Origin: Kitasatospora cineracea
GTDB lineage: Bacteria; Actinomycetota; Actinomycetes; Streptomycetales; Streptomycetaceae
DNA: 64,000 nucleotides
Direction: 5' to 3'
NCBI RefSeq assembly: GCF_003751605.1
Contig: NZ_RJVJ01000001.1
Location: 4,340,001 to 4,404,000 of the forward strand
Part shown: in pieces, positions 26,401-32,857 of the stretch
Numbering within the stretch: the stretch's first letter is position 1
Layout: the number at the start of each line of letters is the position of its first letter
Program-made: the position numbers and the translations under genes
The notes under the pieces: model-generated
The model's input: only the letters and a program-made list of their open reading frames with translations
Told to the model about the DNA's origin: nothing
Database searches by the model: none

Positions 26401-26546
26401 AGACCGTGAGCGCAAGCGACCTCGCGAGCAACCCGTCGCACGACTTCACGGCGTGGGAGTTGGCGCAGATCATGAAATCGCCGAAGTCGGTCCGGGACCG
26501 CGTCGAGTGGCACGGCGGATCCGATCCGTTCGCCGACCTGCCCTAG
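20277..26546 (+). CDS. RHS/YD-repeat polymorphic toxin, main body with Hint domain and unknown toxin tip
   Basis: The in-frame sequence actually opens upstream at about 20225; 20277 is only the first usable start. About 2,090 residues. The N-terminal 500 residues form the RHS/TcC-like spacer region, followed by many YD repeats (GxxxxYxYDxxGRL-type units such as YTYDPAGNVTAQSS and FTYDALNRQTARYD). The RHS core closes with GARQYDTALGRFISLDPVLE and NPVTHSDPTGL (Asp at 1627). A short hydrophobic helix region is followed by a Hint domain, from Cys1813 in SGCSFSGDTLVLMADG to VLVHN (Asn1956), the autoproteolytic unit found before toxin tips. Residues 1957-2089 (26145-26543) are the variable toxin domain, which I do not recognise with certainty; the FTAWELAQI and VEWHGG blocks and a weak resemblance to type 27 polymorphic toxins are only hints. 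The gene 15 bases downstream is the likely immunity partner. Confidence 0.85.
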   Translation: MDGKTASTQAQSSWIGEGWAMADSYVEQTFVSCSGSPEGITQPAAKSTGDTCYDGPLLTVSLNGSSTSLIWDAGKSTWKTSDDAGAVVTHVTGSNNGSGTFNTGYWTLTDRSGTVYSFGRNQLPGWSSGKAVTNSVDSEPVYSANPGDPCYNATFANAVCTTAYRWHLDYVKDLHGNAMSYWYKQDTNYYGRNNGATMTPYVRDSHLDRIDYGFTDGSAYGTVADRVSFTTGDRCVTGTCQPLNAANAANWPDVPFDLVCAQGATCTTTSPGFFSTVRLTGIATSQWNGSAYAPVDTWALAQSIPTTGTYNTSTLWLDSITHTGKDTSAGGPEVPLPPVTFHGAMMANRVDYTTGNGSGLGPLNRYRIDRITTETGSAIGVEYTLPDACTPAGIQGLDPATNTSSCYPVNWTPKFMTDPYTDWFNKYVVKSVSQSDPSGGSAGLYTAYTYKGGGAWHHDDNEVVKAKYRTWGQWRGYGDVQTRTGQGADPLTLSESWFYRGMDGDWLSPTSTRTVNLADSQGGTHRDSDQLSGSLLESAAYTYDGGPVDHSSINSYWVSAPTASRTRTGLPPLTANATGKVETWTRQAVSGGWRTTETDTSYDTDAASPTFGLPLYNYDHGDLALAGTAKSQESCDRTAYAPANTALNLSGLPAESETDAKPCAGANPGGASAPTDAQLNKLTAPTGLNRATDVVTATRTFYDNPTMAATWPQPTAPAWPQAAPTKGDQSVLQVADGYSGGAFTYRTKGSTLTDSFGKPSKIYDGAGHATTTGYTRTSYLTTTGLTVTNALGQSQVTTLDPMRGLSLSTTDMNGITTTAKADGLGRTIAVWRAGRPTSAPADELYDYAFPAVGSNAPPVVTTKALNESSGYSVSTVLLDSLLRTRQTQNQAVTTAAGRIVSDTFYDSHGWAYKTNSNYWDKSSDPNGTLVSAADNAVDQQTLTSYDGLGRPTVVTSLYEQAVRSTGYSQYLGDRVISVPPTGGTAGATVTDALDHTTEVDQYTTAPTVTTAVTGGFTTATVTGGTTSATKHTYDALGRPSQVVDALGNTWTTRYDFLGQTVSTTDPDSGSTPAGSPMLYDKVGNLLQISDSTGNTASFTYDALNRQTARYDVPLSAQSGATPVATWGYDNSNNAVPGMVNAKGRLTTVTSNTPAGAFVTQAQGFTARGASTGEDYTVPGSNDLAGKYSYRHSYSPTVGLPKSDLIPAAGGMPLEVLTTGYAGYRGLDKPATLGGTNGYTQSTAYTALGQVAATTVGAAASPAGVNYDYDPHTGALDLRRIGNTSVSTTPYDATSYTYDPAGNVTAQSSVRNGAATETQCYTYDPLDRLSQAWTTAGAAGTCATRPTAQNVATTVGDGVSGAAYWTSWTFDVLGQPKSQVQHALSPVSADTTTTYAYGGSATGCANAGTGAHTLASTSTTGNTTATGAYCYNSLGATTSRPTSAGQQSLTWDKQGKLQTATTNGATSTYYYGAGGDVIERVDPGTITVFLPDQQITLNTTTSAKGNTRTYSLPGGGQAVLTNTAVSFLFGDQHSTGAVSLDANGKNPAWKQYTPYGAPRGSAPGSSWLDKNGFLGDPVSTNAELTTIGARQYDTALGRFISLDPVLEGDPQQQNGYTYAADNPVTHSDPTGLRLACGGVGSDIPCPTAQPGAPAESCAISGACQPAKPKPPAKPDPVATEIINKIPKDRLDQFRKDLQFYMERDPKGWNDPNGHTYGPLMVRFRHALLGDVTLSELWDAAKGQVASLAVSLIGAALCPESAGAGCLVMVGAVAGMAGQCTEDCTDVTKMALSAVVGGAMAYGAGKIAGFEPSGCSFSGDTLVLMADGSLKPIADIKDGDEVEAADPDTGEDGGGHQVTATWLNHDQDLVDLQVQLADGSSGTLHTTSNHPFRDATTGTWTPAGELPVGDTLVTPSGDRIRVTAVTPLQGEADMHNLTVADLHTYYVVAGGTPVLVHNICPPTKIVLGVDGESLEALADPMNAEPGQIWFHQFSDGFGGAGELGDYTDFFNHFRASLEPSSTTKLVFDLTDVDGGTAGARAWAETVSASDLASNPSHDFTAWELAQIMKSPKSVRDRVEWHGGSDPFADLP

Positions 26547-26561
26547 TCCCGCGGAGCGCTG

Positions 26562-27959
26562 ATGAACAACCACGGAATGATCCGCGGGATCGTCAAGAAT
26601 CCCGCAGCCCCGGCCGACGTGCTGCTGCGGCTGCTCTCCGAGGAGGCGTCGGACGTCTGGCAGACCCTGGCCTGGCGCTCGCTGCCCGACCGGGTCGTCG
26701 ACGCGATCGTGACCTCGCCGCACGTGACGCTGCGGGCGGCGTTCGCGGAGAACAAGGACGCCTCCGGTGACCGCCGGGCGCGGCTGGTGAACGACCCCGA
26801 CCCGACGGTGCGGGCCGCGGTGGCGACCGGGCCGCAGTGGTTCAGGAGCCCGGTGGACCCGTTGCCGGAGTGGGCCCAGCGGGCCCTGCTCCGGGACGGG
26901 GACGCCCAGGTGCGCTCGCGCGCGGAGGAGAGCCTGCTGCCCTCCCCGGCGCTGGCCGAGCTGGCGTCGGACGCCGACCCGCGGCGGCGGCGTGCCGCGT
27001 GCCGGGCCTGGGAGCACCTGGATCCCGAGCGTCGCGGGCTGCTGCTGGCGGACGCCGAACCCTCCGTGCGGGCCGAGGCCGCGAAGCGGGCGAGCGGCCA
27101 CGACGCCGACGCCACCGAGCGGTACCTGCTGCTCACGGACGACGTTCCGGTCCGGCGGGCTCAGGTGCTGGCGAGGGCCGCACTGCACCCGGCGACGGCG
27201 CGGCGGCTGGCCGAGACCGGTGACGTGCACGAGCGCGCCGCCGTCGCGGGCAATCCGGCGGTCGCGCTGGACACGGCGCGGCTCCTCGCCGACGACCCGG
27301 AGCACGCCGTCCGCCTGCAGTTCGCCGCCCGCCCGGACCTGACGGAGGCCCAGCGGGCGGAGATCGACTACCGGGTGTCGGAGTCCGACCGGCTCGGGGC
27401 GGTGCCCTGGGTCCTCGACGCGACCGATGCCGAGGTGCTGCGGCGGTGCGCGACGTCCGCGAACACGCTGCTCCGTCGCAGCGCCGCCTGCAACGGGCAG
27501 TTGCCCCGGGACGTGGTGGACCTCCTCGGCCGCGACGACGACCTCCCGGTGCGCATCCTGCTCTGCGAGAACCAGCCCACCGTCGACGGCGAGGTCGTCC
27601 TCGACGTCTTCTGCCGTTGGACCAGCCCGCTGAAAGGCATGCTCCTGGACCATCCGAGCTTTCCGCGGGCCGGGCTCGCCCGGCGGTTCGGGGACGACCC
27701 CGAGCCGGCGCGACGGCACCTCGCCACCCACGACCCCGGGGCGCCGGCCGAACTGCTGCTGCGGCTCAGCCACGATCCCGACGTGCGGTTCCGACGCGCC
27801 CTCGCCTCGCACCCGGACCTGCCGTACGGGCGGGTGACGGAACTGCTGGGGGACGGGGACGCGCAGACGTCGATCCGGGCGGCCGCCAATCCGGCACTGC
27901 CGCCACCGCTCATGCACCGGCTGCTCGATTCGGCGGGGATCCCCCGGCGGGCCGGATGA
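26562..27959 (+). CDS. Leucine-rich-repeat-variant/HEAT-like repeat protein, candidate immunity protein
   Basis: A 465-residue cytoplasmic protein made of about fifteen short two-helix repeats. Repeated units carry the pattern NPxxPxxVLxxLxxDxxxxVRxxVA, for example IVKNPAAPADVLLRLLSEE, LVNDPDPTVRAAVATGP and SHDPDVRFRRALASHPDLP. This matches the leucine-rich-repeat-variant (LRV) and HEAT families, which act as binding scaffolds. No signal peptide is present. It starts only 15 bases after the RHS toxin stop and is followed by a terminator at 28064, so the two form a toxin-immunity-like operon. A solenoid immunity protein that wraps the toxin tip is plausible, but no homologue with proven immunity function was checked. 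Confidence 0.75.
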   Translation: MNNHGMIRGIVKNPAAPADVLLRLLSEEASDVWQTLAWRSLPDRVVDAIVTSPHVTLRAAFAENKDASGDRRARLVNDPDPTVRAAVATGPQWFRSPVDPLPEWAQRALLRDGDAQVRSRAEESLLPSPALAELASDADPRRRRAACRAWEHLDPERRGLLLADAEPSVRAEAAKRASGHDADATERYLLLTDDVPVRRAQVLARAALHPATARRLAETGDVHERAAVAGNPAVALDTARLLADDPEHAVRLQFAARPDLTEAQRAEIDYRVSESDRLGAVPWVLDATDAEVLRRCATSANTLLRRSAACNGQLPRDVVDLLGRDDDLPVRILLCENQPTVDGEVVLDVFCRWTSPLKGMLLDHPSFPRAGLARRFGDDPEPARRHLATHDPGAPAELLLRLSHDPDVRFRRALASHPDLPYGRVTELLGDGDAQTSIRAAANPALPPPLMHRLLDSAGIPRRAG

Positions 27960-28063
27960 TCTCCGGCAGGCCGGTCTCCGGTCGGTCGGTCTCCGGCAGG
28001 TGACACGAGGCCGGCGTGCCACTGAGTGCCCCGGCCCGTCCGGCTGTTCCGTGCGGTGAAGTG

Positions 28064-28101
28064 AAGCCCCGTCAGGCGAGTCTTGCGTCCTGGCGGGGCT
28101 T
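28064..28101. terminator. Bidirectional terminator after the RHS operon
   Basis: AAGCCCCGTCAGG (28064-28076) pairs with CCTGGCGGGGCTT (28089-28101), one G-U pair, 12-base loop, ending in TTT. It lies between the convergent LRV gene and MarR gene. Confidence 0.85.
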
Positions 28102-28125
28102 TCGCCGTGTCCGTGCGGGGGCGGG

Positions 28126-28602
28126 TCAGTCCGGCTGTTCGGCGGGTCGGTCCTGCTGGCGGGACCAGGCGGTGGCGTCGGCCCCGTAGCGGACCAGGAG
28201 GCGGGCGAACTGGACCCGCTCCTCCGGCGTCCAGGCGGCGGTGATCTGCTGGAAGGCCCGGCGCTGCTCGGCGGCGAAGCGGTTGCGTTCGGCCTCGCCG
28301 TGGTCGGTGAGTTCGAGCACGGTGCGGCGCCCGTCGGCCTGGGAGGCGGCCCGGCGCAGCAGTCCTTCGGCCAGGCAGGCCGCGACCGTGCGGCTGGCCA
28401 CCGGCTGGGCGACGCCCATCTCGGCGGCCAGGCCGCCGACGGTCATCTCGCCCGGCGCGTCGGCGACCACGTTGAGGACGAGGTTGCGGGAGAGGTCCTT
28501 GCGCGAGGCCGGGGCGCGCCGTCGCAGCCGGGACAGGGCCGGGCCGATCTGGTCCAGGGCCGGATCGTCGGCGGGCTGCTCGGGGGAGGGCGCGCTGCTC
28601 AT
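28126..28602 (-). CDS. MarR family transcriptional regulator
   Basis: A 158-residue winged-helix regulator. The recognition region is EMTVGGLAAEMGVAQPVASR then TVAACLAEGLLRRAASQADG, with the wing ADGRRTVLELTDHG, all as in MarR proteins. The start at 28602 (MSSAPSPEQ) is preferred: the frame runs on through the divergent promoter upstream but lacks a site. It is divergent from the amidohydrolase at 28706, with the TATGTACATA palindrome between, and it probably regulates that gene and itself. The inducer is unknown. Confidence 0.87.
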   Translation of the reverse strand: MSSAPSPEQPADDPALDQIGPALSRLRRRAPASRKDLSRNLVLNVVADAPGEMTVGGLAAEMGVAQPVASRTVAACLAEGLLRRAASQADGRRTVLELTDHGEAERNRFAAEQRRAFQQITAAWTPEERVQFARLLVRYGADATAWSRQQDRPAEQPD

Positions 28603-28646
28603 GGGGCCGATTCTAGGGCCGCCCCGGGAATTTGCATAACATTGGG

Positions 28647-28656
28647 TATGTACATA
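28647..28656. promoter_or_regulatory. MarR operator TATGTACATA
   Basis: Perfect 10-bp palindrome centred between the divergent start codons. The flanks extend it imperfectly (TTTGCATA at about 28630-28637 and TATGTAAA at 28665-28672 resemble each other in inverted orientation). The locally AT-rich stretch also holds the divergent promoters. Confidence 0.6.
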
Positions 28657-28705
28657 GCATCCGGTATGTAAATCTCGGACGAGCAAGGAAACGAGGCGGA
28701 TCGCC

Positions 28706-29920
28706 ATGGCACTCACCGCGATCACCGGCGCGCAGGTCTTCGACGGCGAGAAGGCGCTGGGCGTGCGGACCGTGGTCGTCGACGGCGGGCGGATCGCCCG
28801 GGTCGGCGGCGACGTCCCCGCGGGCAGCGAGGTCGTCGACGGCAGCGGCGCCACCCTGCTGCCCGGGCTCATCGACGCCCACGTCCACTCCGCCCCGGGT
28901 TCGCTGGCGCTCGCCCTGCGGTTCGGGGTGACCACCGAACTGGAGATGCAGGGGATGAACACCCGGGAGAACCGGGCGGCCGTCACCGACGACGACACCC
29001 TCGCCGACGTGCGCTCCTCCGGCTTCGCCATCACGCCGCCCGGCGGCCACCCCAGCGAGCTGATGCCCGAGGGCTTCCGGCCGAAGTGGGACCTCCCGCC
29101 GGTGATGCCGCTGATGCCGTTCTCCACCACCCCCGAGGAGGCGGCCGCCTACGTGCCCCAACTCCTGGCCCGAGGCTCCGACTTCATCAAGTTCATGATC
29201 GACGACGGCAGCGTGGAGGGACACCCCGGGCTGCCCGTGCTCGACCGGGCCACCGTGGCCGCCGGCGTGGCCGAGGCCAAGAAGTACGGCGCCCTCACCG
29301 TGGCCCACGCGCTGACCCTGGACGCCACCAGGACGGCGGCCGAAGCCGGCGTCGACGGCGTCACCCACGTGTTCATGGACCAGCCGCACACGGACGAGGT
29401 CATCGCCCTGATCAAGGACGCGGGCATGTTCGTCATCCCCTGCCTCACCCTCGGCGCCTCGATGACCGGACGCACCGGCAGCGAACTCGCCGACGACCCC
29501 CGGGTCGCCGCCCGCCTCGACAGCGCCTGGGACCGCACCCTGCGCTCCAGCTACAACCGCTACCCGCAGGGCCGGCTCGACGACCTGTACGCCACCGTGC
29601 GCGCCCTGGACGCCGCCGGGGTGGACGTGCTGGCCGGCACCGACGTCTCCATGCCCGAGACGTTCTTCGGCGGCCTCGCCCACGGCGCCAGCCTGCACCA
29701 CGAACTCCAGTACCTGGTGACGGCCGGCCTCACCCCCGAACGGGCCCTGCGCGCGGCCACGGCGACCACCGCCCGCCGCTTCCGCCTCAGCGACCGTGGC
29801 CGCATCGCCGAGGGCCTGCGCGCCGACCTTCTGCTGGTCGACGGCGACCCGACCACCGACATCGGCGACACCCTCAACACCCGCGCCGTCTGGCGCCGCG
29901 GCACCCGCCTGGCGGCCTGA
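28706..29920 (+). CDS. Metal-dependent amidohydrolase
   Basis: A 404-residue enzyme of the amidohydrolase superfamily (imidazolonepropionase/prolidase-like branch). Metal ligands: the HxH motif in PGLIDAHVHS, a Lys in SDFIKFMIDD, His in LTVAHALTL, His in VDGVTHVFMD and Asp in LAGTDVSMP. The N- and C-terminal strands (ITGAQVFDGEKALGVRTVVV and ADLLLVDGDPTTDI) form the usual beta-sandwich. There is no signal peptide. The gene is divergent from the MarR regulator and probably under its control. The substrate (a cyclic amide, or a secondary metabolite) cannot be inferred. A hairpin at 29926 ends the unit. Confidence 0.9.
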   Translation: MALTAITGAQVFDGEKALGVRTVVVDGGRIARVGGDVPAGSEVVDGSGATLLPGLIDAHVHSAPGSLALALRFGVTTELEMQGMNTRENRAAVTDDDTLADVRSSGFAITPPGGHPSELMPEGFRPKWDLPPVMPLMPFSTTPEEAAAYVPQLLARGSDFIKFMIDDGSVEGHPGLPVLDRATVAAGVAEAKKYGALTVAHALTLDATRTAAEAGVDGVTHVFMDQPHTDEVIALIKDAGMFVIPCLTLGASMTGRTGSELADDPRVAARLDSAWDRTLRSSYNRYPQGRLDDLYATVRALDAAGVDVLAGTDVSMPETFFGGLAHGASLHHELQYLVTAGLTPERALRAATATTARRFRLSDRGRIAEGLRADLLLVDGDPTTDIGDTLNTRAVWRRGTRLAA

Positions 29921-29925
29921 ACCGC

Positions 29926-29963
29926 GCCCCTGCCGGCGGGCCCCGGTGCCCGCCGGCAGGGGC
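29926..29963 (+). terminator. Terminator after the amidohydrolase gene
   Basis: Perfect 15-bp stem GCCCCTGCCGGCGGG (29926-29940) with its complement at 29949-29963 and an 8-base loop, six bases beyond the stop codon. Confidence 0.85.
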
Positions 29964-30112
29964 CGGCGCCCGCCCGGTCCGGAGCCGTCGGCAGGCCGGT
30001 CGGGGTCTGTCGCGGGGGCGTCCGCGCCGTTCGTCGCACCATGTCCCGGACGCCCGCGTTCCCGTCCCCGCAGGCGTCCCCCGCCCCTGGGCCGCACCAC
30101 CTGGAGGAACCA

Positions 30113-30502
30113 GTGCCGTCCCCGCAACCGCCCACCCCGGAGGAGAAGTTCGCCGACGCGAAGAAGCTGCTGGGCCTCCCGCGCATCGTCGTGATCTGCG
30201 GCTCCACCCGCTTTATGGCCGAGATGGCCGAGGCCGACCTGCGGGAGACCGCAGCCGGGAAGATCGTCGTCAAGCCAGGCTGCGACCTGAAGTCGCCGCA
30301 CGGACTGTGGGCCGACCCCGCCGAGGCCGAAGCGCTGAAGAGCCGGCTCGACGAACTGCACCGGGCGAAGATCCGGCTCGCCGACGAGGTGCTCGTGGTC
30401 GGCGACTACATCGGAGACAGCACCCGGGCCGAGATCGCCTACGCCCGGGCGCTGGGCAGGCCCGTGCGGTTCACGCACCCCGAAGTCGACCCCGGCGCCT
30501 GA
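30113..30502 (+). CDS. Nucleoside 2-deoxyribosyltransferase-like / DUF4406 protein
   Basis: A 129-residue protein with a Rossmann-like fold. IVVICGSTRF (residues about 25-34) is the phosphate-binding start typical of nucleoside deoxyribosyltransferase-like and MazG-associated DUF4406 proteins, and ADEVLVVGDYIGDSTRAEIA followed by YARALGRPVRF is the second half of the same signature. The start is a GTG at 30113 with GGAGG a few bases upstream. It has no operon partner. The enzymatic activity is unproven. Confidence 0.75.
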   Translation: MPSPQPPTPEEKFADAKKLLGLPRIVVICGSTRFMAEMAEADLRETAAGKIVVKPGCDLKSPHGLWADPAEAEALKSRLDELHRAKIRLADEVLVVGDYIGDSTRAEIAYARALGRPVRFTHPEVDPGA

Positions 30503-30752
30503 CCGCGGCGCCCCGGGCCGGGGTCCCGGACGTGGCGTCCGGCCCGGCGGCGACGGCGGCGGCCCAGCGGCGGCGGCCCTCGCCGATGTGCTGCACCAGG
30601 TCGAACAGCGTCCACCCGGGGCAGGTCGGCACGGGCAGGTCGAGGCTGGGCGCGGCGGCGATCGCGGCGCGGAAGGCGGCTGCGCGTTCGTCGATCAGCC
30701 GCAGCAGATCGGGAAACTCCGGAGTCCTGTGCACGGCGGCAGTTCCTACCAT
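30471..30752 (-). pseudogene. Truncated mycothiol-dependent maleylpyruvate isomerase-type (DinB-like) protein
   Basis: The frame begins RTPEFPDLLRLIDERAAAFR and contains the family signature LPVPTCPGWTLFDLVQHIGEGRRRWAAAV of TIGR03083/DinB-superfamily proteins. Normal members have over 200 residues. Here the homology stops after about 65 residues and the frame ends in low-complexity Arg/Gly sequence that overlaps the end of the convergent gene. I read it as the N-terminal stump of a deleted gene. It could still be translated. Confidence 0.6.
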
Positions 30753-30844
30753 CCTGACCCGTTCGCCGGACAGCGCTTTCCCCGGCCGCTGCGCTGGGCG
30801 ACCCCGCCCCGCGCCCCGCCCCCCGGAGCTGCCATCATGGCGCG

Positions 30845-31279
30845 GTGAGCACCGCCGTGGCCTTCTTCCTCGCTCCTGACGACCGCACCGCCGCCGGCGC
30901 GCACCGGGGCGGCCCGCAGGGCCGGTTCGCCGCGGTGACGGGCCGTCACTTCGACGCGGAGGACGCGGTCGACGAGTGGGACGCCTACTTCGTGGGGCCG
31001 TCCTCGGAGCAGCTCTTCTGGCAGCGGACCGACTGGATCGTGCCCGTGACCCACGACGGCAGCGGCACGTTCGCCCTCCCGCCCCGGCTGACCCGGGCGC
31101 TGGCCGACGCCGGCGCCGAGGAACTGGAGGACCTCGCCGACCGCTGGAGCGAGAGGCTCCGCCACGAGGACGGCGAGGACATGACCGACGACGACCTCCT
31201 CGCCGTCCTGCAGGCGGTCGCCGGACTCGCCACGAGAACCGGCCCGGCCGGGGGCAGCCTCTACTGCTGGTTCGCCTGA
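30845..31279 (+). CDS. Hypothetical protein
   Basis: A 144-residue acidic cytoplasmic protein, not recognised. It begins STAVAFFLAPDDRTAAGAHR, carries several aromatic and acidic blocks (FDAEDAVDEWDAYFVG, WIVPVTHDGSGTFALP) and ends LYCWFA. Codon use matches the neighbours. The start is a GTG at 30845. It appears to be a single gene, convergent with the LacI gene at 31377. Confidence 0.65.
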   Translation: MSTAVAFFLAPDDRTAAGAHRGGPQGRFAAVTGRHFDAEDAVDEWDAYFVGPSSEQLFWQRTDWIVPVTHDGSGTFALPPRLTRALADAGAEELEDLADRWSERLRHEDGEDMTDDDLLAVLQAVAGLATRTGPAGGSLYCWFA

Positions 31280-31376
31280 GCCCTCCAGCAGCCGGCCACG
31301 GCCTCGGCCCTGTCCGGCCGATCTCGCCGGGCGTCCACCGCCGCGCGCCGATCCGACAAGATCGACCGGGCAGGGC

Positions 31377-32450
31377 CTAGCGGCGGGCGCCGGTCTCGGC
31401 GGGGCGGGGCGGGGCGGCGGTGGAGCCGCGGGGGGTGAGTTGGGGGGCCTGGTCCTCGTAGCCGTCGGCGGGGCGGCCGGCGATCAGGTCGAGGAGGGTG
31501 CGGGCGGCGTGGGCGCCGTAGGCGTGGATGTCGCGGGTGAGGGCGGTGAGCGGGGGGCGGACGACCTGGGCGAGGGGCGAGTCGTCCCAGGCGACCAGGG
31601 AGAGGTCCCGGGGGACGGAGAGGCCGAGTTCCTGGGCGACGGACAGGCCCGCGACGGCGGTGATGTCGTTGTCGTAGAGGATCGCGGTGGGGCGGGCGGG
31701 GGAGAGCAGCAGGCGGCGGGTGGCGCGGGCGCCCTCCTCGCCGGTGTAGTCGGTGTGGACGGTGGGCAGCGCGTCGAGGCCGAGGTCGGTGCAGGCGGCG
31801 GTGAACGCCTCGTCGCGGATGGCGGTGTGGACCAGGCCGGTGAGGCCGGCGACCCGGCCGACCCGGCGGTGGCCGAGGGCGGCGAGGTACTCCATGGTCT
31901 CGCGGACGGCGGCGGCGTCGTCGGACCAGACGGGGGTGAGCCGGCCGGAGCCGGAGGGGTGGCCGATGACGACGGTGGGCAGGCCCATCTCCTCCAGGGC
32001 GGGCACCCGGGCGTCGTCGCGGCGCAGGTCGACCAGGATCGCGCCGTCGATGTGCCGCTCGCCCCACCAGCGGCGGTACGCCTCCAGGCCGCGCTCGTGG
32101 TCGGAGACGACCTGGAGGGCGAGCGAGTAGGAGGCGTCGGAGAGCACCTTCTCGATGCCGCCGATGAGTTCCATGAAGAACGGTTCGGTGCCGAGCATCC
32201 GGGCGGGTCGGCAGAGCGCGAGGCCGACGGCGGCGGCCTTGGCGCCGCTGAGGGCGCGGGCGGCGCTGTTGCGGACGAAGCCGAGCTCCTCGGCGACGGC
32301 GGCGATCTTGGCGCGGGTGGCGTCCGAGACGCCGGGTTGACCGTTCAAGGCGTTGGAGACGGAGACCTTGGACACGCCCACGATCTTGGCGATGTCGGCG
32401 ATGGTCGGCCGCTTCGCCGGCGGGCTCTGCTGCTGGGACACCTGCTCCAC
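31377..32450 (-). CDS. LacI family transcriptional regulator of the mannanase block
   Basis: A 357-residue regulator. The headpiece is PTIADIAKIVGVSKVSVSNA then LNGQPGVSDATRAKIAAVAE (residues about 15-54), with hinge NSAARALSGAKAA. The effector domain is of the same type as those at 12053 and 17876 (VWSDDAAAVRETMEYLAALG, HRRVGRVAGL and AILYDNDITAVAGLSV). The GTG at 32450 has GAAAGG upstream. The gene is divergent from the GH5 mannanase, with at least two palindromic operators in the gap. It is the obvious local repressor of the mannan genes, and through the 8465 site may act on the ABC operon as well. Confidence 0.9.
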   Translation of the reverse strand: MEQVSQQQSPPAKRPTIADIAKIVGVSKVSVSNALNGQPGVSDATRAKIAAVAEELGFVRNSAARALSGAKAAAVGLALCRPARMLGTEPFFMELIGGIEKVLSDASYSLALQVVSDHERGLEAYRRWWGERHIDGAILVDLRRDDARVPALEEMGLPTVVIGHPSGSGRLTPVWSDDAAAVRETMEYLAALGHRRVGRVAGLTGLVHTAIRDEAFTAACTDLGLDALPTVHTDYTGEEGARATRRLLLSPARPTAILYDNDITAVAGLSVAQELGLSVPRDLSLVAWDDSPLAQVVRPPLTALTRDIHAYGAHAARTLLDLIAGRPADGYEDQAPQLTPRGSTAAPPRPAETGARR

Positions 32451-32590
32451 GGGACCTTTCCGGACTGCTCGTCGACCGTCCGCCGACCGTGCTCGTACCG
32501 GGCGGGGACCTGTTGTGCCCTCTCAAGCTACTACGCGCACCCCGCTCCGCTGTAGCCCGGCGCCCCCGCTGAGGGACGGTTCGCAACAAA

Positions 32591-32598
32591 CGGTTAAC
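32591..32598. promoter_or_regulatory. CGGTTAAC half operator
   Basis: Same sequence as the left part of the palindrome at 32648-32659. It lies just upstream of the -35 element of the mannanase promoter. Confidence 0.4.
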
Positions 32599-32604
32599 TG
32601 GCCG

Positions 32605-32634
32605 TTGACAACGATGTCGAGCCGCCAATACGGT
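32605..32634 (+). promoter_or_regulatory. Promoter of the mannanase operon
   Basis: Consensus TTGACA at 32605-32610, 18-base spacer, TACGGT at 32629-32634 (actinomycete TAnnnT). The LacI-type sequence GACAACGATGTC (32607-32618) overlaps the -35, ideal for repression. Confidence 0.65.
32607..32618. promoter_or_regulatory. LacI-type operator GACAACGATGTC
   Basis: Matches the perfect palindrome at 8465-8476 in 11 of 12 positions and overlaps the -35 box of the mannanase promoter. This links the two sugar blocks. Confidence 0.65.
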
Positions 32635-32647
32635 CTTCACGCCTTAA

Positions 32648-32659
32648 TCGGTTAACCGA
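32648..32659. promoter_or_regulatory. Palindrome TCGGTTAACCGA
   Basis: Perfect 12-bp palindrome about 14 bp beyond the -10, just past the expected transcription start. Its half-site CGGTTA recurs at 32591 and at 37088-37097 before the beta-mannosidase. Confidence 0.55.
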
Positions 32660-32857
32660 CCGATCGGGCAGGCCGCTGGACGCCTGCCCCGCGCAACAGG
32701 AGCACTCCCCGCAAGACCCGGTGCGGACGGCACGCCCCAACGAACGTCGCCGTCCGCACCGCAGGCCCCGCGTCGCCGCGGTCGGGACACCCCGGCGGCC
32801 GGGGCGCCTCCCCCATCCCCTCCCACCCCCCACATGCCTGGGACGAAAGGGATCCGC

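Noticed and set aside
20205..28022. A minus-strand open frame of about 2,600 codons opposite the RHS and LRV genes
   Set aside because: It is an antisense shadow: very rich in Arg, Gly and Val, no recognisable domain, and the plus strand has clear RHS, Hint and LRV homology.
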